A DNA stretch of 64,000 nucleotides from Lithodes maja. Lineage: Eukaryota > Arthropoda > Malacostraca > Decapoda > Lithodidae. A program made the position numbers and the translations under genes. The stretch spans positions 141,501 through 205,500 of the forward strand of contig JBAKBP010001595.1 of NCBI GenBank assembly GCA_037953745.1, written 5' to 3'. The notes below the pieces were generated by a model that saw only the letters and a list, made by a program, of their open reading frames with translations, did not search any database and had not been told where the DNA came from. Shown one piece after another: positions 1-11,756 of the stretch (position 1 is the first letter of the stretch; each line of letters opens with the position of its first letter).

Positions 1-720
1 AGTAAGTCACCTTCCACCCAGTGCTCTTCCTACAAGCACTCCACCACACCTACAAGTAAGTTACCTTCCACCCAGTGCTCTTTCTACAGGCACTCCACCA
101 CACCTACAAGTAAGTCACCTTCCACCCAGTGTTCTTCCTACAAGCACTCCACCACACCTACAATTAGTAAGTCACCTTCCACCCAGTGCTCTTCCTACAT
201 GCACTCCACCACACCTACAAGTAAGTCACCTTCCACCCAGTGTTCTTCCTACAGGCACTCCACCACACCTACAATTAGTAAGTCACCTTCCACCCAGTGC
301 TCTTCCTACAAGCACTCCACCATACCTACAAGTAAGTCACCTTCCACCCAGTGCTCTTCCTACAAGCACTCCACCACACCTACAAGTAAGTCACCCTCCA
401 CTCAGTGCTCTTCCTACAGGCACTCCACCACACCTACAAGTAAGTCACCTTCCACCCAGTGTTCTTCCTACAAGCACTCCACCACACCTACATTTAGTAA
501 GTCACCTTCCACCCAGTGCTCTTCCTACAAGCACTCCACCACACCTACAAGTAAGTCACCTTCCACCCAGTGCTCTTCCTACAAGCACTCCACCACACCT
601 ACAAGTAAGTCACCTTCCACCCAGTGCTCTTCCTACATGCTCTCCACCACACCTACAAGTAAGTCACCTTCCACCCAGTGCTCTTCCTACAGGCACTCCA
701 CCCACCACACCTACAAGTAA
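1..720 (+). repeat. 54-bp minisatellite, about 13 copies, open in two frames
   Basis: Tandem units of 54 bases, some of 57 through a 3-base insertion, run from the window edge to 720. Units differ by scattered substitutions. Because 54 is a multiple of 3, frame 1 stays open from base 1 to a stop at 718-720 and would give an 18-residue Ser/Thr/Pro-rich repeat (HSTTPTSKSPSTQCSSYK). Frame 2 is also open, so an open frame alone does not show coding. The last unit carries a 4-base insertion that brings in the stop. Nearly every unit holds GTAAGT, a perfect 5' splice-donor core. It could be a mucin-like exon or plain satellite DNA; I favour satellite. Confidence 0.9.
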
Positions 721-1039
721 GTCACTGTCCATCCTGCACCCTGTCTGCATGCATTCCACATACCTACAAGTTAGTTAAAAATCAATTTAAGATGTGTATG
801 TATTTATTACACAATAACTGTTATGTCGGGCTATAATATTTACAGCTCGTGATATAGTCTTTACTAAAATCCAGATCTGGACTTATAGACCGTAAATAAG
901 CTCAACAGGGGCACACCGAACACGTTCTTCATATCACAAAGTAGGTATTCAACTAGGTACTACAAAACTCAGTAACAACACACATATTATTCATAACTAA
1001 GTTTATTCAAGATAACGTTTGAGGTCTAGACGTTCTCAA

Positions 1040-1283
1040 TTTTTGTTTTTGTTTTTTTCTATATTCCAACTACTCCCTCTCGGGCATAGGCTGATAGCCT
1101 TTACACTCAAACGCTGAACACCTTGAGGCCCGTGAGGTCTTGCTCCAGTCTAGGGAGGGAGACATGCGAAGCTTCACGGCTCGAAACAACTCCATCTCTG
1201 AAGCCGCCTCGCCTCTGCGCTTCACAGTCTCATCCCCACAGACTCGGACCCTCACTCTCAGAATGCCACCTATTGAGCAATTA
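1040..1283 (-). mobile_element. tRNA-derived SINE family A, copy 1
   Basis: About 240 bases, minus orientation, with the A-rich tail seen as a T-run at 1040-1058. Two further copies lie at 22818-23063 (+) and 61388-61634 (-). Read 5' to 3', the element has an A-box-like AGCGCAGAGGCG and, about 30 bases on, a B-box-like segment, which is the spacing of a Pol III internal promoter. In this copy the B box is degraded (gctcgaaac on the + strand). The 5' end begins near TTAATTGCTCAATAGGTGGC. No clear target duplication. Confidence 0.75.
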
Positions 1284-1289
1284 ACTCAC

Positions 1290-1525
1290 TAGGCATTGCC
1301 CTCCTGTAGCATATTTTTGAATATGGGAATATTCATACAATGATATTTAATCAGGGAACAATGAGGGTATTTCTTTGGCATTTCGGTGTGCTGTGGTAAT
1401 GCACTAATACTAGGTACAGCACAAATTCCATCCCAATAATATCTTCCCATTGACATATTAGGATTCGAACCCGGGTTCATTGGATTACCAGTCCAGTGGC
1501 AAGACCACTCTGCCACATTTCTATT
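1290..1525 (-). mobile_element. tRNA-derived SINE with intact A and B boxes
   Basis: The minus strand carries TGGCAGAGTGG (A box, 1505-1515) and GGTTCGAATCC (B box, 1461-1471). Between them is an anticodon-like arm whose 7-base loop CTGGTAA would give anticodon GGT (Thr). The acceptor stem does not pair and the T stem pairs in only two or three positions, so this is a tRNA-derived SINE head or tRNA pseudogene and not a working tRNA. The 5' end is clear; the 3' limit near 1290, beside the neighbouring SINE, is estimated. The 75-codon open frame across it is incidental. Confidence 0.6.
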
Positions 1526-2330
1526 TCCAAATCACGAATATAGATTCGTAATCCGGGATGAAGTATTACCTTGATAATTATCAGGAATATCAGGCAATGA
1601 ATAGCATACATATAAATATTAGATCATCAATGAGCTTCAATTAGTAATCAACTGTGGTTATGAATAAGGCAAGTAATATGCAACTAAATCATAACACTGA
1701 CTTATAGTATCAAACCGTAATAATAATAATGATAATGATGCGAGTCGAGTGTCTTCCGTGAATAAATCAACAAAGAAAGATACTAGAACACAATCTCAAT
1801 ACAAGAGATTCTGGGTGAGTTGAGAGGATAAATAAGCACACCGGTATGGTGGGTGAGTCACACGGTAGGTGGGGGCGCGCTAGCCAGGTAGTCGCGTTTA
1901 CTAAGGTGACCTTTTCATTATCTATAGTCAAACTCAACTGAAATGAGCTCCAAGGAGGTCAAGGTCGCCCTGTGCGGTGGTGCCACATTTCTACCAAAAC
2001 AAACCTTTTAGGAAACGGGAAACCAAAGAAAACCACATTTAGAAGGGAAACTTGAAATAAATATACAATACGTTTTTATGTCTGGAAGGGTTATTGGTAT
2101 TCTTGTATAAAAGTTACAGAAACGAAATAATAGGTAGGCTATATTTGTATATACCTATTTACATTGTACAGCATCTCCCTTGCCTGGCTATGAAGATGAG
2201 AGTAACTTTTGCGAGTTTTTCCTTCCATGGTGGTCGCGCTATGAATGAGGGTTAGTGACCGGCTGACCTGGGTGATGTTGTTGTCGTAGTTTGAGGCCAT
2301 TTAAAGCGTTGCCATTACTCGTATCCAGCT

Positions 2331-2348
2331 CTCTCTCTCTCTCTCTTT
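2331..2348. repeat. (CT)n microsatellite
   Basis: A short CT run. Similar short CT/GA tracts occur at 8521-8535, 13786-13805 and 12036-12071, the last running into a G tract. Confidence 0.8.
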
Positions 2349-2599
2349 TGATGGGATTACATTGTGCTATATTGCATTTTGGAGATTGTGTATGTATGTG
2401 TGTGTTTGTGTGTACTTACTCTAGTTGTACTTACTCTAGTTGTATTGCGGGAGTGAGCATTGCTCGTTATTTCCCGCCTCCTATATGTGTAGGTGTTATA
2501 TGTATCGTTGGAATGGCTGTGGATGTGTGTGTAGTCTGTATTTTTACCCCATTGGCGACATCGGAAACGAAGGCTTAGGGTGGATCTGTATGGTACCAT

Positions 2600-2872
2600 T
2601 CTCACTATAGACGGTACCGTCTCGCCCGAAGGCTTAGGTAGCCATCAGCTTAGGTGAACCATATGATTCCCATCTCGCCTTGTACCATTTTTGCCAACCC
2701 CAGATGGGACGTCACAACGTCGTCCACTTATTCCAGGTACCTATTTACAGCTAGGTGAACTGAGGCTAACACATGAAAGGAGACAAGCCCAATTTGTCTC
2801 CGCCCGGCCGGGGATTGAACCCCCGACCCCTCGTGTGTGAGACGAGAGCTCTACCTACTAGGCTACGGGCTG
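2600..2872 (-). mobile_element. tRNA-Val-like SINE
   Basis: The head at 2801-2872 on the minus strand resembles a tRNA: a D-arm-like TAGCCTAGTAGGTAGAGC, a perfect 5-bp anticodon stem CTCGT/ACGAG closing the loop CTCACAC (anticodon CAC, Val), and a T-loop TTCAATC. The acceptor strands pair in about six of seven positions but the T stem has mismatches. A 200-base body follows towards lower coordinates, which points to a SINE and not a tRNA gene. A nearly intact tRNA gene fused to unrelated sequence is the alternative. Confidence 0.65.
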
Positions 2873-3625
2873 TGTATCTGTAGGGGTGTGTGTGAGTGCG
2901 TGCGTAGCCAACAGAACCGTATTGACATTACTTGGCAACGTCGCATATCCTACCACTCCTTATATCTATTTATAGCTGTCCCCAGAAAAATGGCAGCATG
3001 TTCTAAATAGCGTGCCATATGTTGTATAAATTCCTTCTATATATCCTTAAAATGATATGTTTCTTAACACCACATAACCTTTAAAAATTGTATTATAATA
3101 TATATAGTCATAAAAGCTCAAATTAATTTGTTAATAGCCTGAAAAACTAACATTTGTTGTTAAAGCTTTGAATATTTGACAACACCGCACAGGGCGAGGG
3201 AAACCACCTTGTAGCTCATTTCATAGGAGGATGACTAAGGGGGGTCAGGTCATATTGTAATGCGGGGGTGGAAATTTAGTTTCGAATTTGTGCAACTATG
3301 AATTTAGTTTTAATAATATTCTTATGGAATAGGTGGCAGTATACTAATTAATTATTTGCACAATTTATTCTCAGTGAAACGCAAATTATGTAAATTATGA
3401 TGGGAATCTTATATTCACTTCAAACGATCGATCGTATGCAATAATAACGAAAGGAGTCGAGGAATTCAGATGTAAATTTAGCATACAATTATGAATCAAC
3501 TATAGAATAATATCTACTAATTGTATTTAAGAACAGATTAGAATCGACTAAACAAACTTAGTCAATGAGTACTCTGGAGACGCTTATAAATGGATAGCGT
3601 AAAATTATAATTAATACAACATTAA

Positions 3626-4104
3626 CACCTAACGAGCGGCCTAGGCGGTAATTTGTATGTACCGCCCAGCGGGGTGTTTTTACCCTAAATAGGGTTGTAT
3701 ACGTGATCATTTTCATGCCTAAATAAGACCCAGAGCGTAAAACAAGTATCTATCCGTGAAAGGGCATAAACAGAGCTTTCCAATGACACCCTAACCATCC
3801 TTGTACGACCGCTAGTTTTCTTGCAACGATCGCGCAACATGAGTGCAAAAACCATGTAATTAGGTACTTTCCCTACATAATTCCCTGTGTAGCGAGTGTG
3901 AGGGGGGAAGGAAGGGTGGTTTTCACTTCAGTTGGCCCACCGCGGTGGTGTGCGACGGTCATAGCCTTACTACGCTCCTCACACCGCTCAGCTCTCTCTC
4001 TCTGCAACATTATGTGCTGAAAATGGCACACAACATAAGTTGTGAACCGCTACTTAGTCCAAATTTCTTTCACACAACATAAGTTGCGTGCCGCCAATAA
4101 AGGG
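3626..4104 (+). mobile_element. TTAA-bounded MITE, family 1 copy 1
   Basis: Flanked by TTAA at 3622-3625 and 4105-4108. The ends are imperfect inverted repeats (CACCTAACGAGCGGC and, from the other side, CCCTTTATTGGCGGC). An almost collinear second copy lies at 21833-22312. TTAA duplication with C-rich termini is the hallmark of piggyBac-type transposition. No transposase ORF, so non-autonomous. Confidence 0.8.
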
Positions 4105-5399
4105 TTAATTATGAAAAGGAAGTAACGCACACGACGACGTTGTGCTAAGGAAATACTCAAAACAGTATAACCAAGATGTCTGAACGAGTTAACAGAGTCT
4201 TAAGAAATATACACCGTAATACGTATGATATATGAATAATAATTAAGTAATAGAAACTATGCAATGCTAGAATTCCTAGGCATGAATAATCAGAATTACT
4301 TAAATCAGTAATCAAATGAACGTAAATACTAATTCATAATATAATTACAATGGCGGTTAATTAGTGGAAAATTAAATGGGGAACTCGAGAAGTAAATATG
4401 TTTATAGAATAACAACACTTCTCAATGAGGAGACTGAGGTAAATTAATTATGAAAATGAGCGTAGGTTCTAGGTAATCGGTGATGAATTACGAAGGGGAA
4501 TTATAGCACGAAATACACTTTGACCTCAACTTGCAACATACATAAGAGAGTACATATATTAGGAAAATTTGTGAGTGCGTGGCGACGTGAATTAGTTAAC
4601 ACAATTATATGACGCATGCGTAGGACGTTCTGGAGGAGATTAATTAATTTTGAGAACTAGGTCTTGGACACAGACCTAGCAAGGACTTTATATAAGATTC
4701 AGAAGGATTAACACAGTACGCAATTAAGGATCTTGGACACAGATCTCAGAATAAATTAGCACAACACGATTCACATATTTTAACCTATACCTCGACAACA
4801 ATAACACAAAATAAGATACACAGGGACACTTAGGGTAAGATTGGAGGGTAGAGAGAGTACGGGTCTGGCCGACGTAGATCGTAGGTCCGTTGAGCAGCAC
4901 TTCAGGGGTAGAGGGCGTCACTCGAGCAGGACTTCAGGAATGTGGGGCCTCACTCGAGCAGGATTTCAGGGGGGCACTTCAGGCAAGCACACTCTCCGGG
5001 CAGGGTAGGGGCAGGCTAGTACAAATCACTACTGTGATTAGCTACTCTGCTCCTTATTCAGGTTTAGGTAGTACCGCAGTTGAGGTTTCATATTCCTTTA
5101 CAATTTCTTAGAGGTAATATTCGGCTTTATTCTTGACTCTCGTTTACAGGGGTTCAAGGTCATAGAAATATGGGGAAATTGGTTGTGATGAAGTTGTGAG
5201 GTAAATACTTATCGTAGACATACATAATAACTGTTTACATTGGTACATATATAATAGGTAGTTTATTGATTACTTAGGTGCTAGTTACTTAGCCTAATAA
5301 TGAAGCAATCCTATGTGTACGGAATCGTCCATAAGCTAAACTCCTAGACAAACGTTATTACAGCTCGCCTATGAGTTATTCTTCGTAGAGGGTTATGAT

Positions 5400-5987
5400 A
5401 TCTCCCGGTTTGTCATAATTTGTCCTCCTGTCTACATCCATTTATATCTGTAGACTTCGGGCCGTTGATGTTTTATTTGCATAAACATTTCTTTAATGTA
5501 CTGCATATCCGGGAGCTAAGGAAATGCTGCGCTGTGGTTGGCTGTGAGGGTTGGAAAGCAAGGCGTGGATTGGCCGTGAGAATTTCCCATACTTGTGGCT
5601 GGTGGCTGTTGTCTTAGAGCACGGGGAACCAGGGGTCGCTCCTGTATTTGTGTGGTGATTAGAGCACGGGGAAACAGGGGTGCCTATTGTATTTTTCTTC
5701 TTCTCTCCTGTCTTCTTAGGGTCTTTCAATTGCAGACTGGCTATTCTGCAACTGCTCTCTGTAGGGCTTGTCTTCAGACCCGTCATTTCAATAACATTAT
5801 AGTATCTATACTGTTTGTATCTATGCATTAATTATTTTAAGGAAAAAGTGTATTGACATAGTTGTTTATGACCACATACTGTGGGAAGTATAGTTGTACA
5901 GTTTATATCTAAAGATATGTATAGGAAATTGATTTTGAGATTTTTAGTGCAGACTGAAGAATGTTTCCCAGTATTATGTGTGTGACT
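5400..5987. other. No gene recognised
   Basis: Contains the last part of the unclassified repeat, including two similar 'agagcacgggga(a)' segments at 5618 and 5662. The short open frames here look incidental. Confidence 0.5.
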
Positions 5988-5991
5988 TTAA

Positions 5992-6461
5992 CCCCTCCCC
6001 CCCGGGCTGGCCTTCTAAATGACAGCACTAGGATCCGGGTTATCTGACCAAAAAACGTTGTAATAGGCCTAGGCCTAGCTTTGTTATTTTATCTGCTAGA
6101 GAATTCAGACACATCTCGAAATGTATCACTGTTTCGTATCTGTAGACTGGCATTGAGTAGAGCTCTCTAGGTCAACTGGTTTAGTTGTGATGACGATTTC
6201 CGTGGAGAGAGTTTTGATACGATGTTAGCAATATCGGACAATAACAAACACTAATTCTCGTTCTACTAAACAATAACAACAACAGTCCGACTTCTTCTTG
6301 TTTTTGAAGGTCGCTCCGACCGGTTTTGTTTACATACGGTTCGACGCACGGCTTTCTACCCACGCTTAATAGGCTTTCAAGCTTACGGATTTTAAAATGA
6401 CACCCGGGCTCCTGCTCATCTGCCGCGGTGTAATTTTAAAATGACAACCGGGCAGGAAGGG
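5992..6461. mobile_element. TTAA-bounded MITE, family 2
   Basis: Bounded by TTAA at 5988-5991 and 6462-6465. The left end CCCCTCCCCCCCGGGCTGG and the reverse complement of the right end CCCTTCCTGCCCGGTTGTC form an imperfect inverted repeat. A second internal copy of the right-end motif (aaatgacacccgggctcctg) lies at 6395-6414. No coding sequence. Confidence 0.65.
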
Positions 6462-6465
6462 TTAA

Positions 6466-6811
6466 GAATGAGTCAAATGTGTCCGATAATGAAAGGGAGT
6501 GTCATAAACACAGTTGGGATCTTATGTCTTTCCTCTAACTTTTAATAATACATTTTGGCCAAAATATTTGACTGTATGAGCACATAATATAGCTACGGAA
6601 ATGGAAAACCAGACAAGAGAAACGTATGTGGAAAGCATGAGTGGTGAAGAGAGTAGTGAGGGATGCTCAGAGTAGAGTAGATACTAAATATGAAAACAAC
6701 TTAAGTATATCATGAAGAGAGTGTAAGATATTGTGTTGGAAAAAGGTAACAAAAGTTAGATAGTGTTATATAGAAAGGGATAAGAGTTTGAAAGCTGAGC
6801 ATTCATTGGTA
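6466..6811. other. No gene recognised
   Basis: AT-rich sequence with no credible ORF or repeat relationship noted. Confidence 0.4.
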
Positions 6812-7060
6812 CAAAGGAGTACAAAGGAAATCAAGTAACAAAAGTCCAAGTGACCCTTCTAGGCTGCTTGTCCTCCAAAACACTGAGGATCAAGTGTCCA
6901 AACAGTGGTTTAGAGTGGTTAAGGTAACATTGGAAAGGGAACTAATGTCCGTGGCAGGATTAGGAAGTTAGTAGGGGACAGATGGGTTAGTAACTGAGGG
7001 GAGGATAAAATAAAGTTATTCATTTACAAACGCAGTCAGTCGCGGGTTTGATGCGAGATA

Positions 7061-8309
7061 TTAGTCTAGGCGGAGTTTAAATGAATCAACGGTGCTGCAG
7101 TCTATAACGTCCCGGGGAAGCCCATTCCACAAGTTGACAACTCGATTGAAGAAGAAATTCTTAGATTCGTGCGAGTTAAAAGATTTACCAATAATTTTGC
7201 AACCGTTTCCCCGCGTGTAATTAGATTGGTCGATAGTGAAGTACTTACTACAGTTCATATTGTCGATGCCTTTGATGATTTGGAACACTTGAATTAAGTC
7301 ACCTCTTAATCGCGCTGGGTTAAAGGAAATAGATTTAATTCTCTAAGACGCTCTTCGTATGGTTTGTTCTTTAGGCTAGGTATCATTTTGGTAACTCTAC
7401 GTTGAGCTCGTTCTAGCTTATTTATATATTTTTGGTAATAAGGGCACCAGGATTGAATGCAGTATTCCAGAAGAGGGCGGACTAAGGAATTGTAAAGGGT
7501 TAGGATAACTTCTTTGGATTTATGCTCAAATGACCTGCCTATAAAGCCAATTATTTTGTTTGCCTTCTTAACAACTTCTGAACATTGTTGACTCAGTTTT
7601 AGGTTACTTGATATTGTTACTCCCAGATCAGTTTCTCTGTTTACATTCTTAAGCCGATTGCCATTCATCGAATAGTTTGCTTTCTCATTTAGGTATCCGA
7701 TATGTAGTACTTTACATTTATCCGCATTGAAACTCATTTGCCAAATTTGGGCCCAACATGACAATTTATCTAGATTGTGTTGCATATCGTCAACTTGTTC
7801 GTTTGAGAGTACGCTATTTGCAATTTTTGTGTCGTCAGCAAATTTTGAGATTGTACAGGTGAGACCCTCATCTACAACAGTATGTCATTGATGTAAATTA
7901 GAAAGAGAATTGGTCCTAGTACCGATCCCTGGGGTACCCCGCTACATACATTGATCCATTTAGATGCCTTACCATTTATGACTACTCTTTGCTTTCTGTC
8001 GCTGAGCCAATTTTCTATCCATTTCAACACACCGTCTTGTATTCCATGCGCTTTTAGATTTAGCAGTAAACGTTTGTGGGGAACTTTGTCAAACGCCTTT
8101 TGAAAATCAAGGTATATAATATCTACAGCTTTACTCTCTTCGTAGAGGTTGAGGATATCGTGGAAGAAGTCTAAGAGGTTTGTTAAACACGAACGTTTTT
8201 TACGAAAGCCGTGTTGAGTATCTTTAACCTCTGAAGTGCGCATGGGGGTAATTGAAAACGTCCCCCTGTGCTGACGTATTTGAGGTGTTTCCGTCACTAA
8301 AATATTCAT
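7061..8309 (-). pseudogene. LINE A reverse transcriptase, broken
   Basis: Three open blocks (7872-8309, 7306-7785, 7061-7288) make up the RT thumb and palm. The block to 8309 runs into the inserted TTAA element above 8227, so its first residues are not LINE sequence. Catalytic Asp residues of motif A and the FADD box are retained, but frameshifts separate motif B from FADD and the thumb from the C-terminal tail. It is a dead copy. Confidence 0.8.
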
Positions 8310-8855
8310 TGTACCATTAATAGCATTAATAATTATCCATATGCGCCTATTATGGGTTGATTATAAAGGTATTAACCTGAAACAACAATAAAACGAGTGA
8401 AAACAGCGTTTGGATGGTCAAAATCGGAGATATAGCCCGCGAGTTGTATAATGTATGGGCGAGGCAAGCTACCTTCCCGCCAATTTCCCCCAAGGCCACT
8501 GAGACACAGTCGATCGATACTCTCTCTCTCTCTCTTGCACTCGATTGCCATCAGTGATGACAACACCCTGCTTGCAACTCGCTAATGTTAGCACGAAAAT
8601 ATACCTCAGAATAAGGGAATAATAGGGAAAATAGGTGATAACTGAAGGATAGGAGGAAAGTGGGGAAGGAGGGGAGGTAGAGGACTGAGATTTTGCATGG
8701 CCCAGGGGCCAAAACAATATAAAAAAATAAAAAAATAAAAATATATATTTTTTTTTTTTTCGATGTCAAAAGTTGATTTTTTATTTTACTTACTCACAAG
8801 AGTCTTCCCGCAGTCCGCCGGGGGAACTCTTAAGAGTCTCCCCGCAGCTCCCGGG
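8228..8855. mobile_element. TTAA-bounded MITE, family 3 copy 1
   Basis: Lies between TTAA 8224-8227 and TTAA 8856-8859. Its 628 bases align along their length with the next element (8860-9451), with shared blocks such as 'gaaaacagcgtttggatggtc' and 'cactcaatg..tgatgacaac'-type sequence. Both end in a CCCGGG/CCGGG motif before TTAA. No ORF. Confidence 0.8.
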
Positions 8856-8859
8856 TTAA

Positions 8860-9451
8860 CCTAAGACGTGCGCATGAGGGGTATGAGACACCACACGCCT
8901 GTGCGCACGTATATGAGCTGTTCCCATCACTAACATCGTTATTTTACCATAAATAGCATTAATACTTATCCATATTCACCTATATTAGGTTAATTATAAA
9001 GGTATTAAACTGTTACAGCAATAAAACAAGTGAAAACAGCGTTTGGATGGTCAAAATCGGCGATACAGGCCGGGAGTTACATAATGTATGGCTGAGGCAA
9101 CCTCCCTCCCCTCCTCTTGTCTGGAGAGACACTGATACGCAATAGTCTCTCTCTTGCTCTTTCCCACGCTTGGTAACAGTGATGACAACACCCTGCTACC
9201 AACTCGCTAATGTTAGCACGAAAATAGACCACAGAATAAGGGAATAACAGGGAAAATAGGTGATAACTGAACGAGGGGAGGAAAGTGGGGAAGGAGGGGA
9301 TGTGGAGGAGTGATATTTGGCATGGCCCAGGGGCAAAAAAAATAAAGTTTTTTGGGGTGTTTTAAATGGATATTTTTAGGCCCAGGATCTTAAATTAGTC
9401 TTCCCGCAGTCGCCCGGGGAAACTCTTAAGAGTCTTCCCGTATTTGCCGGG
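8860..9451. mobile_element. TTAA-bounded MITE, family 3 copy 2
   Basis: Directly abuts copy 1, sharing one TTAA (8856-8859), and ends at TTAA 9452-9455. Beyond it LINE A resumes at the very next base. So two family members occupy one TTAA target in the LINE, the second having used the TTAA flanking the first. Confidence 0.8.
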
Positions 9452-9502
9452 TTAAGTATGTTATTTTCCTCTAAGTGTTTTACGAGTCTGTCTCTTATGA
9501 CC

Positions 9503-11360
9503 TGTGACGCATGTCGAGTATGAGCATGCTGTACAGAACGCCCAGTCATGCCCCACTCTCGCTAGGATCGTCAGGGCAGGAACTTTGGCTGTAGTCTGTG
9601 TAGAGTTTCCTAACTTAGTTTATGTGAGCCGTTGTACTATAAGTATTATAAATATGTATTTTGTTTTCATCTGAGTCAACGAGTTCTATTTTATATCATT
9701 AGTTATAAGTGTTGTGTGTGGGACTTATTTGTAATGATGAGAGGAGAGAGAGAGTATGTAACGGGGACCAGTGAGTGCGCCACGCGGGCAGGTAGGCCTA
9801 ATTCCCTCCTCCCTCCAACCTCCTCCCTCTCAGTGCGTGGGAAATCCTTTGTCGATCCCATATTGAGAGAGAATATTACGTAATGATTGCTAGTGGGCGG
9901 TCCTTAGTAGTTGGCGATATGCTCACTAGAGGGCCGAGTATAAAAAGGGAAGTCTCGCCACATATCCCTTAGAACTCATTAAGGCAGAGCGACTTCTCAT
10001 ATCCCTTGCTACTATACATATTCTTCCGACTGATGTGAACTTTCTCTACTCTCTGAACCGCCTATCTTCTCCTCTTCCCGACCCTTTATAACCTCAATGA
10101 CCCCTTTGGTGCAGATTTAGTCAGCCAAAGTATTATCGCTTGAGTTCTCACGAGATATATGCCTATTAGAATAGCCTATTTTGGAAGGGATAACTAGAAT
10201 AGGATTGATTAATGTTTGTTGCACTCGTATATGCATTTCCCTGTGTATGATTATTCATGTTCCTGTTTTCTGCTGATCTAGGTGATGCTAGACTGGGATA
10301 AGGCTACTAGAGTTGTGATTCCCGATGTGTATTAGGTTTTGTTGAACCTGTACAATCGCAACGGAGACTTGGAAAGCCTAGGTGGTCTTTCTGACTGTGT
10401 ACCTTGTGAGTTTAGCACTGTGTTGCGAGTGAGGGCTTTTGCCTCTGCCACCCAGCACTGTGCTAACTCGTTTGCTTGACTTTGAGAGGATCGCCAGGAG
10501 AGAACCAGATACTAGTGATCTGGATCTCTCAAGAGAGCATCCCGTCAATTAACGTAATTTGGCCGCACAGCCTTAAGGACCTCGCTAGGCTACGAGCCGC
10601 TTGCTCAGCCATTGTTTCCTAGCCTACTACATCCCAGCTAGACTTTGCTCGGTCAGCAGATACAGCATAGTATTGAAGCTTTCCTTATGTATGTTATTGT
10701 TTATGCACTATTGATTTCATGTGTGGCACGCATAAGCTACTTTAGAGATTAGTGGCCCCCGAGCACAATCCTAGTAGGCTATGGCCAGTGCATTGTCGGA
10801 GTACTTCTTTTATATGTTTGCCATTTACTACTGTCTATTCTTATAATTCTTCTTATGTCAATTTAAAGCCTTTAATATTACTTAATTGCCAGTGTGTTGC
10901 TTATTGAATTGCTGTTCAAAATCTGATACTTACTTCTTACGAGTATCCGAGAAGCATCTAACTTTATCAGAAGATTCCTTGCTCGATGCTCGAGGACTAT
11001 TGTTTAACGTAACGTAATAGTGCCGATCCGAAGTAGAGGGTGGAGGACTTCTTAAGTTCTTAGTCAAGGGTGGATTACTTCGGCTTCGGCCAACACTATT
11101 CTTTGGTGTTGTTGTATTTACTTCTTTGTTTGATTGTTGACCAGACTAGATAACTCCCGTCTTTTTATTAGTCTGTTGTGAAACGCTAGTACCGAGTTCT
11201 TGTATACCCCGTTATAGCAGATAGGACTCTGGAGGGTATTGGTGTTTTTTGTTCGGCTGGCAGTACTCTGGGGTTGGGATCGTGTGTTTCCGTTGTGGCA
11301 GCGAGCCATACTCGAGTCCTGTGTGAGAGCCCTAGTGTACCCGAGTGCCCGGTCGTAACA
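9503..11360 (+). mobile_element. Solo LTR of a Ty3/gypsy element
   Basis: 1858 bases starting TGTGACGC and ending GGTCGTAACA, flanked by the 4-base direct repeat GACC (9499-9502 and 11361-11364). LINE A sequence continues on both sides. It is homologous along its length to the 5' LTR at 42953-44802, with strong matches around 'gggatcgccagg' and 'gataccccgttat'. No internal domain is present, so it is a recombination product of a complete element. A TATA-like 'tataaaaaggg' lies at 9940-9950. Confidence 0.85.
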
Positions 11361-11499
11361 GACCGTTTCTAGCATTTTACATACAACTGAGGTTAAGCTA
11401 ATTGGTTGATAGTTACTGGGTAGGGATTTGCTGCCTTTTTTGAATATCGGTGTTACGTTGGCTAGCTTCCACTGATCAGGCATAGTGCTAGTAGAGAAG

Positions 11500-11756
11500 C
11501 AATTGTCAGTAGACATGTGGAGAAAACACTTTCATGAGTTATCAAATGTAGAAATACAAATGTTTGTGAGCTTAATTGAATGGGGAAAGGGAGGGAGAAT
11601 AATTATAAGGAACAGTGAAGGAGGAGGGGGTCAGGAGGGAACAATGGTGCGAGGTTTGGTGCGGGTGTAGACGAGTAAAACATCAGAGATACAGTATATA
11701 GAGTTTGGAGAGAGATGCTGAAATATGAACGAGATGAGGTATTGATTGAATCGATC
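11500..11756. other. No gene recognised
   Basis: Purine-rich stretch at 11580-11645. The open frame across it shows no family features. Confidence 0.4.

Larger units (their letters stand above)
819..5830. repeat. Unclassified long dispersed repeat, copy 1
   Basis: Starts at TGTTATGTCGGG and shares stretches with 39416-42952, clearest at 819-1000 versus 39416-39600 and 4650-5110 versus 41390-41850. Both copies then carry an 'attagagcac/tggg' segment near 5660 and 42830. No credible protein is seen inside. Copy 1 is expanded by three SINE-like insertions and one TTAA MITE. The TGTTAT start resembles an LTR end, and the reverse complement of the Ty3 LTR end in this window (TGTTACGACCGGG) is similar, so it may be a related LTR in the opposite orientation. 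The right boundary is uncertain. Confidence 0.5.
6812..11495 (-). mobile_element. CR1/Jockey-like LINE A, split by later insertions
   Basis: Non-LTR retrotransposon 3' half on the minus strand. The pieces are 6812-8223, 9456-9498 and 11365-about 11490. They code for reverse transcriptase in order: finger region (DQWKLANVTPIFKKGSK), palm motif A (YLDFQKAFDKVPH), motif B (SGVPQGSVLGP), motif C (KFADDTK, near 7833-7850) and the C-terminal domain ending SFKLRLD. The 3' UTR (6812-7010) matches that of LINE B at 14307-14512. Frameshifts near 7300 and 7870 break the frame. Two TTAA elements and a solo LTR sit inside it. Confidence 0.85.

Noticed and set aside
2801..2872. A working tRNA-Val(CAC) gene
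   Set aside because: T stem is mismatched and the tRNA-like part continues into a long repeat body, as in a SINE.
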